A stretch of DNA of 18,554 bases from an uncultured Eubacteriales bacterium (GTDB lineage: Bacteria > Bacillota > Clostridia > Oscillospirales > Oscillospiraceae). Numbering within the stretch: position 1 is the first letter of the stretch; each line of letters begins with the position of its first letter. Shown one piece after another: positions 13,371 to 18,554 of this stretch. Below the pieces are notes generated by a model. It was not told the DNA's origin and did not search any database. It was given only the letters and a program-made list of their open reading frames with translations. Location of the stretch: contig URAZ01000056.1 in NCBI GenBank assembly GCA_900545925.1, forward strand, positions 1 to 18,554. Reading direction: 5' to 3'. The translations under genes were made by a program, and so were the position numbers.

Positions 13371-15129
13371 CACAGTGCGTTTCCTCCCTTCCCATTTTCA
13401 GCGGCAGCCGCAGATACACGCGCGTATAGCGCTCCGGCTCACTTTCAATCGTAATGCCGTAGCCGCTTCCGTAGAGCATCCGCAGCCGCTCCTGCACGTT
13501 GTACACGCCGATATGATTGCTCCCGCGGCCGGACATCAGGTGATCGCCGCTGAGGAGCTGCGTCAGTTTTTCCGGCGTCATCCCGATGCCGTCGTCGCAG
13601 ACGGCCAGCGTCAGATCGCCGTCCGCAGCAGAGGCCGTGACAAGAATGGAGCCCGCCTCCGCACGCTCTGCGATCCCATGCAGCACGCTGTTTTCCACGA
13701 TCGGCTGCAGAATAAGCTTTGGAATCTGCGCATCGAGCAGCTCGCCCGGAACCCGCGCCTCATAGGTGAACAAATTCTGATAACGCAGCTTCTGGATATA
13801 GATGTACTTTTCCAGATAAAACAGTTCGTCGCGGAGCGACACGGCATGGTCGATCCCGCTGAAGCTGTAATTGATCATACAGATAAACGCGCTGATCGCC
13901 TTGCTGATTCCCACCGCTCCCTTCAGCTCCGCCATCCAGCGGATGGTATTGAGCGTGTTGCGGATAAAGTGCGGGTTGATCTGCTCCTGCAAAATCCGGA
14001 TTTCGAGATCATGCCGTTTTCCGTCGTCGCGGCGAATTGTCTGGATGCTGTTATCCAGCGCCTCGACCATGTCATTGAAGCCAAGATACAGATCTCCGAT
14101 CTCATCTGCCGATCCCGGCTGCACACGCACGGAAAGATCGCCGCGCTGCACCTGATTCATGCTGGCACTGAGCGCTGTGACGGGGAAAATCAGCCAGCGA
14201 TTGATACAGAGCATCATGACGGCAATGCACATGCAGACTGCCAAAATCAGCGCTGCCGTCAGCCATGAAAGCGAATAAACCGAACGATACAGGTCGGTAT
14301 CCGGCACGATCATTGTCAGCGTCCATTTGTCCCGACTTCCCGGAAACTCGATCTGCGTGGAGAAAACCTGTCCGCGCTGAAGTCCCAGCCGGACGGTTCC
14401 GCCGTTCGGCTGCGCAAGAAGCTCAGGCTCCGGCAGCACGCCTTCGGAGGATATCACATAGTCTCCAGTGCTGCTGGATAAGAAAACAAGACTGTTCGTC
14501 GTGATTCTGGAGCTGCACAGCAGCCGCTCCATCTGCGTTGTGCTGATGCCGAGCAGCGCCACGGCAGCGGTCTGTCCGTCCACAACCAGGTTGCCCGCGA
14601 CATAGAGTGAACGGCCACCCAGCAGATTGAACAGGTCGTCCGACACGCCGTACCAGACGCGGCTGTAATTGCTGCTGCTCAGCGCCTGATACCACGCGTA
14701 GGCATCCAGCCGGTTCCTTCCGTCGCCGCCCGGCGCAAGATAGGTGGAATAGCATGGCCCATCCGGAAACACAAGCGCATAGGAACTGGGCATTTTCAGC
14801 CGCAGCAGATTCCGCGCGCTGTAAAGCTCCGTTTCCAGCTGTTCCTGATAGGAAAGATGCGCCTCACTGGTGTCCGGCAGACGGCGCAGGCCGGAAAGCA
14901 CGACAGTATTTGTCGGCAGCTCCTGAATCGTTGCATAGAGCAGATCGACCTTTTCATTGATCTCCTGCGCGGTGATGATCAGGTTTTTTCGCGCAAGCGT
15001 GTTGGTCTGCTCCTTGATGATATTCCGCGACTGCGCGGTCGAAACAATGCCCATGACCAGAACCGGAATGATCGTCATGAACGCCATTGTCAGCATGATC
15101 TTTTTTCGGATCCCAAAGCGGTGGCGCAT
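13351..15129 (-). CDS. YesM-like sensor histidine kinase
   Basis: This is a 592-residue membrane kinase. A helix at about 11-31 and another at about 288-312 bracket a large extracellular sensing region, probably Cache-like. A HAMP linker follows. The His_kinase box INPHFIRNTLNTI carries the phospho-acceptor His387, and the ATPase domain has the N-box Asn480 (IVENSVLHG), CDDGIGM with Asp513, and the later glycine loop GRGSNHIG. The usual Tyr of PHFxYNT is Arg390 here. The start at 15129 is chosen because AGAGGA lies 6 bases upstream; the longer frame would need a TTG. It begins 14 bases after the AraC-type regulator's stop and overlaps the response regulator gene, so the three form one operon. 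It likely senses an extracellular saccharide or the loaded binding protein (inference). Confidence 0.94.
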   Translation of the reverse strand: MRHRFGIRKKIMLTMAFMTIIPVLVMGIVSTAQSRNIIKEQTNTLARKNLIITAQEINEKVDLLYATIQELPTNTVVLSGLRRLPDTSEAHLSYQEQLETELYSARNLLRLKMPSSYALVFPDGPCYSTYLAPGGDGRNRLDAYAWYQALSSSNYSRVWYGVSDDLFNLLGGRSLYVAGNLVVDGQTAAVALLGISTTQMERLLCSSRITTNSLVFLSSSTGDYVISSEGVLPEPELLAQPNGGTVRLGLQRGQVFSTQIEFPGSRDKWTLTMIVPDTDLYRSVYSLSWLTAALILAVCMCIAVMMLCINRWLIFPVTALSASMNQVQRGDLSVRVQPGSADEIGDLYLGFNDMVEALDNSIQTIRRDDGKRHDLEIRILQEQINPHFIRNTLNTIRWMAELKGAVGISKAISAFICMINYSFSGIDHAVSLRDELFYLEKYIYIQKLRYQNLFTYEARVPGELLDAQIPKLILQPIVENSVLHGIAERAEAGSILVTASAADGDLTLAVCDDGIGMTPEKLTQLLSGDHLMSGRGSNHIGVYNVQERLRMLYGSGYGITIESEPERYTRVYLRLPLKMGREETHCDEACID

Positions 15130-15143
15130 ATCGTTTCCTCTCT

Positions 15144-16028
15144 TCAATCTGTCTTCTGTGCAAGCATCTGGGCGCGGCTGAACGCGCGGTATTCCTTCGG
15201 CGTCATATTCAGATACTGCCGGAACGCTGCGTAATACGACTGCATATCCTCATAGCCGGACGCGCGTGCAGCCTCGCTGACCGGGCAGCTGCTGCCAGCC
15301 AGAAGCTCGCAGCTTTTCTCGATCCTTGTCCGCCGCAGATACTCCCGGAAGGTCAGCCCCGTTTCCTGCCGGAAGCGGCGGCTGATATACGGGACGCTGT
15401 AATGCTCGCCCGCACAGAAATCCTGAAGCGTTACGTCGTGCGCGTAGTGCCGGTTGATATACAGGATCGCCTTTTCCACGGCTTCGCAGCCGGTATGGAA
15501 CGTCCGCTCCGGCGCGAGCTTCCGCAGCGTCAGGATCAAAATCTCCGTCAACCGCCCGCGGAAAATCTCCGCGCTTCCAAACTGCATCTGCCGGTATTCC
15601 TGCACCATCCCGCCAAGCAGCGCGCCGACGCGCCCGTCTTCGTCGTGAAACACACAGTCTGTCCAGTTTGCGCCGAGGATCATCCTGTAATACCGCACCA
15701 GACACGCCTGCAGCAGTTCGTTCAGACTCAGGCAGCAGCGCATCGTTTCATCGATGGCCTCCGGAAGAAACAGGCAGTTGATCAGCGTCAGCCCGCAGCT
15801 GTTTTCATAGCGGTGTGTACTGCCGAGATCAACAAAAAAATAGTCGCCGCGATGCAGAACGGTTTTTATATCATTGAGCGTATGCTCACAGGTGCCGCCG
15901 GTAATATAAGCCAGTTCAAAAAACAGGTGGTCGTGCCGCTGCAGATCCCCCTGCTCACGCTCCATCATGACAAGGCTTTCGTTTTCATGCTGCGCGTTTT
16001 CCTCGATTTGGATCGTCTTGTGTGTCAT
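15144..16028 (-). CDS. AraC-family transcriptional regulator with N-terminal cupin domain
   Basis: This 294-residue protein has an N-terminal cupin-like sensing domain at residues 25-90 (RHDHLFFELAYITGG, then HRGDYFFVDLGSTHRY). Two C-terminal AraC helix-turn-helices at about 190-288 include VTLQDFCAGEHYSVPYISRR and VSEAARASGYEDMQSYYAAF. It likely binds a sugar ligand in the cytoplasm and controls the divergent rhamnosidase gene and perhaps its own operon, as in the RhaS/RhaR-type group. The start at 16028 follows AAGGCGGTGA. An upstream TTG at 16103 lies on the -35 element of the putative promoter, so it is rejected. It is followed 14 bases later by the sensor kinase gene. TAAATTC (16032-16038) and GAATTTA (16069-16075) form an inverted repeat that might be its operator. 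Confidence 0.92.
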   Translation of the reverse strand: MTHKTIQIEENAQHENESLVMMEREQGDLQRHDHLFFELAYITGGTCEHTLNDIKTVLHRGDYFFVDLGSTHRYENSCGLTLINCLFLPEAIDETMRCCLSLNELLQACLVRYYRMILGANWTDCVFHDEDGRVGALLGGMVQEYRQMQFGSAEIFRGRLTEILILTLRKLAPERTFHTGCEAVEKAILYINRHYAHDVTLQDFCAGEHYSVPYISRRFRQETGLTFREYLRRTRIEKSCELLAGSSCPVSEAARASGYEDMQSYYAAFRQYLNMTPKEYRAFSRAQMLAQKTD

Positions 16029-16065
16029 GGTTAAATTCACCGCCTTTTTCAGTAAATAATACGGT

Positions 16066-16094
16066 CTGGAATTTATCTTAGCGTCTGCTATGAT
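16066..16094 (+). promoter_or_regulatory. Putative promoter of the rhamnosidase gene
   Basis: An extended -10, TGCTATGAT (16086-16094), is paired with only a weak -35, CTGGAA (16066-16071), at 17-base spacing. The expected start is near 16101, leaving a leader of about 30 bases before the Shine-Dalgarno sequence and the ATG at 16132. A weak -35 next to an AraC-type regulator gene suggests activator dependence (inference). Confidence 0.5.
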
Positions 16095-16103
16095 AGAAGT
16101 CAA
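16075..16103 (-). promoter_or_regulatory. Putative promoter of the AraC-kinase-regulator operon
   Basis: On the minus strand TTGACT (16103-16098) and TAAGAT (16080-16075) are spaced by exactly 17 bases, a good sigma-A match. Transcription would begin near 16068 and give a leader of about 40 bases. The element overlaps the divergent rhamnosidase promoter. Confidence 0.55.
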
Positions 16104-16131
16104 TCAGAAACCTGAACAGGAGGCATGCAAT

Positions 16132-18297
16132 ATGCAATGGCACGCAAACTGGATCCGTCCCGCAAAGTCTTATGGCAGCGTCTGCCCAGCGTTCCGAAAG
16201 ACATTTTTCTGCCCGGAGAACGTCGTTTCCGCTGCGCTCCGGATCACGGCGATGGGCGTCTATGAAGCCTCGCTCAACGGCAGCCGCGTGGGCGATTTTA
16301 TCCTCGCACCCGGCTGGACCGTCTATCAAAAGCGCCTGCAGGTGCAGCAGTACGAGCTGCGGATCCGTCCCGGTCGGGAAAATGAGCTGACCGTATTGGT
16401 CGGCAAGGGGTGGTATCGCGGCCGCCTTGCGGGATGGCTTCCGGGTCAGAACAGCAGTGCGGCGCTCCCGGCCGCACTGACGGCGGAGCTTACGCTCCGG
16501 TATCCCGACGGCCATACGGACACGATCTGCACGGACGCAAGCTGGCAGACGGCGGAAAGCGCCGTGCGCTTTTCCGAACTGTATGACGGGGAAACGTATG
16601 ACGCCGCGTTTGAGCCGTCCGTCTGGACGCCCGCCGCGCTCTATGACGGCCCGACCGATACGCTGATCGAGCAGCAGGGCGAACCTGTCCGTGAGCAGGA
16701 GCGCATCGCGCCTGCCCGCATCTTCAAAACACCTGCGGGCGAAATTGTTGTGGATTTCGGCCAGAACCTGACGGGCTATGTGGAGATCGCGCTGGACGGT
16801 GTCAAAGGCGAAGCCGTGGAGCTTTCCCATGCAGAGGTTCTGGACAAAAACGGGAATTTCTACACGGAAAACTATCGCTCGGCAAAGGCAAAGTATCTCT
16901 ATTTCTGCAAAGACGGCGCGCAGCGCTACAAGCCGAAGCTGACGTTCTATGGCTTCCGTTACATTCGCGTCGACCGGTTTCCGTGCGGTGCGGAACACGC
17001 CGCGCAGGAAAATTTCACGGCAATCGCTGTCCACTCCGACATGAAGCGTACCGGATATCTCTCCTGCTCCGATCCGCTTTTGAACAAGCTGTTTGAAAAC
17101 GTAATCTGGGGGCAGAAGAGCAATTTCCTCGATGTGCCGACCGACTGCCCGCAGCGCGACGAGCGCCTTGGCTGGACAGGCGATGCGCAGGTGTTCATCC
17201 GTACGGCGTGCCTGAATTTTGACGCAGAACGCTTCTTTACAAAATGGCTCGCCGATCTTGCCGCCGACCAGCGCGAAGACGGTGCAGTCGGGCACGTCAT
17301 CCCGAACGTCCTGCATCAGAGCGGCAGCGCCGCCTGGGACGATGCTGCGACGATCTGCCCGTGGGCGGTCTATCTGGCTTACGGTGATCCGAATATCCTG
17401 CGCGCACAGTTTGCAAGCATGAAAAAGTGGGTGGATTACATCACCGCCCACACCACGACCAGGGATCTCTGGATCGGCGGCGAGCATTACGGCGATTGGC
17501 TGGGACTGGACGCGCCATCGGGCAGCTATAAAGGTTCAAGCCGCGAGGATCTGATCGCCTCTGCGTTCTACGCGCATTCCACTGCGCTCGTCATAAAGGC
17601 AGGCCGCGTGCTCGGTCAGGACATCTCCGCATACGAAGCGCTGTACGAACGCATCGTCCGTGCGTTCCGTCAGGCATATCCGGTCTATCAAACGCAGACG
17701 GAATGCACGCTCACCGTCTATTTTGCGCTCGCAGAGGACACGCAGAAGGCGGCAGACCAGCTGGCACAGATGATCCGCAGCTGCGGCACGAAGCTCCAGA
17801 CCGGCTTTGTCGGGACGCCGTATCTGCTGCACGCGCTGTCCGCGCACGGTTATACGGAACTGGCCTACGATCTGCTCCTGCGCCGCGAATATCCGTCCTG
17901 GCTCTATCCGGTCACAAAGGGCGCCACCACGATCTGGGAGCACTGGGACGGCCAGATGGAAAACGGCGATTTCTGGAGCAGCGACATGAATTCCTTCAAC
18001 CACTATGCCTACGGCGCCGTCGCCGACTGGGTCTACACCGTGGCGGCAGGCATCCAGACCGTTGAGGAAAAGCCCGGCTACGCAGCCGTCCGCATCGCAC
18101 CGCAGCCAGACAAGCGGCTGGACTGGCTGGAGGCGTCGGTAGAAACGCGGCACGGCCTTGTCCGTTCCCGCTGGGAAAAGCAGCGTGATATGTGGCGCTA
18201 TGAGATCGAAACGCCGGTCGAGGCAGAGGTCGTGATCGACGGCAGAAAAACGCTCTGCCGCCCCGGCCGCTATATTTTCTTCAGTGAGCTCGCCTGA
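16132..18297 (+). CDS. GH78 alpha-L-rhamnosidase
   Basis: This 721-residue glycoside hydrolase family 78 enzyme removes terminal alpha-L-rhamnose from glycans or glycosides. The N-terminal beta domain carries MGVYEASLNGSRVGD (from residue 41) and GKGWYRG (around Trp94). The next beta domain has DFGQNLTG (Asp208), and the six-hairpin catalytic barrel follows. DCPQRDERLGWTGDAQ contains the likely proton donor Glu344 and conserved Asp351. TTIWEHWDG contains Glu603, the likely general base. There is no signal peptide, so the substrate must be imported, which fits the adjacent ABC importer. AGGAGG at 16118-16123 lies 8 bases before the ATG at 16132. The in-frame ATG at 16090 is part of the promoter's -10 and is rejected. 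It is transcribed away from the AraC-type regulator. The linkage hydrolysed and the substrate are not known from sequence. Confidence 0.95.
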   Translation: MQWHANWIRPAKSYGSVCPAFRKTFFCPENVVSAALRITAMGVYEASLNGSRVGDFILAPGWTVYQKRLQVQQYELRIRPGRENELTVLVGKGWYRGRLAGWLPGQNSSAALPAALTAELTLRYPDGHTDTICTDASWQTAESAVRFSELYDGETYDAAFEPSVWTPAALYDGPTDTLIEQQGEPVREQERIAPARIFKTPAGEIVVDFGQNLTGYVEIALDGVKGEAVELSHAEVLDKNGNFYTENYRSAKAKYLYFCKDGAQRYKPKLTFYGFRYIRVDRFPCGAEHAAQENFTAIAVHSDMKRTGYLSCSDPLLNKLFENVIWGQKSNFLDVPTDCPQRDERLGWTGDAQVFIRTACLNFDAERFFTKWLADLAADQREDGAVGHVIPNVLHQSGSAAWDDAATICPWAVYLAYGDPNILRAQFASMKKWVDYITAHTTTRDLWIGGEHYGDWLGLDAPSGSYKGSSREDLIASAFYAHSTALVIKAGRVLGQDISAYEALYERIVRAFRQAYPVYQTQTECTLTVYFALAEDTQKAADQLAQMIRSCGTKLQTGFVGTPYLLHALSAHGYTELAYDLLLRREYPSWLYPVTKGATTIWEHWDGQMENGDFWSSDMNSFNHYAYGAVADWVYTVAAGIQTVEEKPGYAAVRIAPQPDKRLDWLEASVETRHGLVRSRWEKQRDMWRYEIETPVEAEVVIDGRKTLCRPGRYIFFSELA

Positions 18298-18303
18298 TAT
18301 AAG

Positions 18304-18331
18304 AAAAGAGCGCCCTGCGGGGCGCTCTTTT
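18304..18331. terminator. Bidirectional intrinsic terminator
   Basis: AAAAGAGCGCCC (18304-18315) pairs perfectly with GGGCGCTCTTTT (18320-18331) around a TGCG loop. It sits 6 bases past the rhamnosidase stop. The flanking A and T runs make it functional from both sides, so it should also end transcription of the convergent kinase gene. Confidence 0.85.
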
Positions 18332-18365
18332 GCAGTAACGCGGGCTGCATATCATTCAGTTTCTT

Positions 18366-18554
18366 TTATCTCTGCACGCGTCCCGTACCGTCGCCGCCCA
18401 TGAGTTTGGCTACGTCGGAAACGGAAACACGGTTGAAATCGCCGATGACGCTGTGCTTGAGGCAGCTTGCCGCGACTGCGAATTCCAGTGCGGACTGCTT
18501 GTCCTCGTAATGATTCAGGCCATAGATCAGACCGCCGGCGAAGCTGTCGCCGCC
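18366..18554 (-). CDS. kdgK: PfkB-family sugar kinase, C-terminal end (2-keto-3-deoxygluconate kinase-like)
   Basis: Only the last 62 codons are in the window, ending in TAA at 18366-18368; the gene continues past the right edge. The visible part starts with GGDSFAGGLIYGL, the PfkB signature in which the Asp is the catalytic base (GGD in place of the commoner GAGD). It ends with CLKHSVIGDFNRVSVSDVAK and GGDGTGRVQR. That ending closely recalls 2-dehydro-3-deoxygluconokinases, which phosphorylate KDG in the uronate/pectin breakdown pathway (recalled similarity, not a search). The gene is convergent with the rhamnosidase gene and shares its terminator. A KDG kinase next to a rhamnosidase would fit use of a rhamnose- and uronate-containing polymer such as rhamnogalacturonan, but a generic sugar kinase cannot be excluded. 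Confidence 0.85.
   Translation of the reverse strand, partial: GGDSFAGGLIYGLNHYEDKQSALEFAVAASCLKHSVIGDFNRVSVSDVAKLMGGDGTGRVQR

Noticed and set aside
13375..14268. 297-codon plus-strand frame
   Set aside because: It is antisense to the conserved kinase domain of the sensor and has no motif; a shadow frame.
16101..16103. TTG start extending the AraC-type regulator by 25 residues
   Set aside because: It lies on the putative -35 element, and the ATG at 16028 has a better ribosome site and fits the family's N-terminus.
16078..17487. Long (469-codon) open frame on the minus strand
   Set aside because: It is fully antisense to the rhamnosidase gene, whose catalytic motifs are intact; the frame has no recognisable motif and reflects GC-rich codon bias.
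1..18554. CRISPR arrays, tRNA/rRNA genes, transposases, phage or conjugation genes, riboswitches
   Set aside because: No regularly spaced repeats, cloverleaf or conserved rRNA sequence, integrase or transposase motifs, or recognisable riboswitch cores were seen by eye on either strand.

Overview
The window looks like chromosomal DNA of a GC-rich gut Firmicute, most likely an Oscillospirales/Ruminococcaceae-type bacterium. This is inferred from the purine-rich Shine-Dalgarno sequences, the YesM/YesN-type two-component pair, the CUT1 sugar importer without its own ATPase gene, an XRE regulator fused to membrane helices, and intergenic hairpin repeats of the kind common in that group. No rRNA or tRNA gene, CRISPR array, transposase or phage gene was seen.

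Left part (1-4980, plus strand): the end of a proline/glutamate-rich coiled-coil protein; a repeat-filled intergenic stretch; an exonuclease III gene preceded by a terminator-like hairpin; a UvrD/PcrA-like helicase gene overlapping the exonuclease gene by 4 bases; a 42-residue cysteine-containing small ORF; and an XRE-family regulator with six membrane helices. A 36-bp palindrome closes this part and also faces the minus-strand genes arriving from the right.

Central part (5093-16028, minus strand): a carbohydrate-use locus. In transcription order it runs AraC-type regulator, YesM-like sensor kinase and YesN-like response regulator; a terminator; lipoprotein sugar-binding protein; two intergenic hairpins; two CUT1 permeases; a Gfo/Idh/MocA oxidoreductase; a terminator; a PIG-L/LmbE deacetylase; a second Gfo/Idh/MocA oxidoreductase; and an AT-rich, apparently decaying small ORF with a strong promoter.

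Right part (16132-18554): a cytoplasmic GH78 alpha-L-rhamnosidase transcribed divergently from the AraC-type regulator, then a bidirectional terminator, then the 3' end of a convergent PfkB-family kinase resembling 2-keto-3-deoxygluconate kinase.

Inferred workflow: the kinase/regulator pair senses an extracellular ligand and drives the importer. A rhamnose-containing, probably N-acetylated oligosaccharide enters the cell. The rhamnosidase, deacetylase and oxidoreductases process it in the cytoplasm, and a KDG-type kinase may feed uronate-derived products to central metabolism. The substrate is not determined by the sequence. The combination of a PIG-L deacetylase with two Gfo/Idh/MocA enzymes and a rhamnosidase is the best candidate here for an uncharacterised pathway. 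Nothing in the window is obviously a wholly new type of system.
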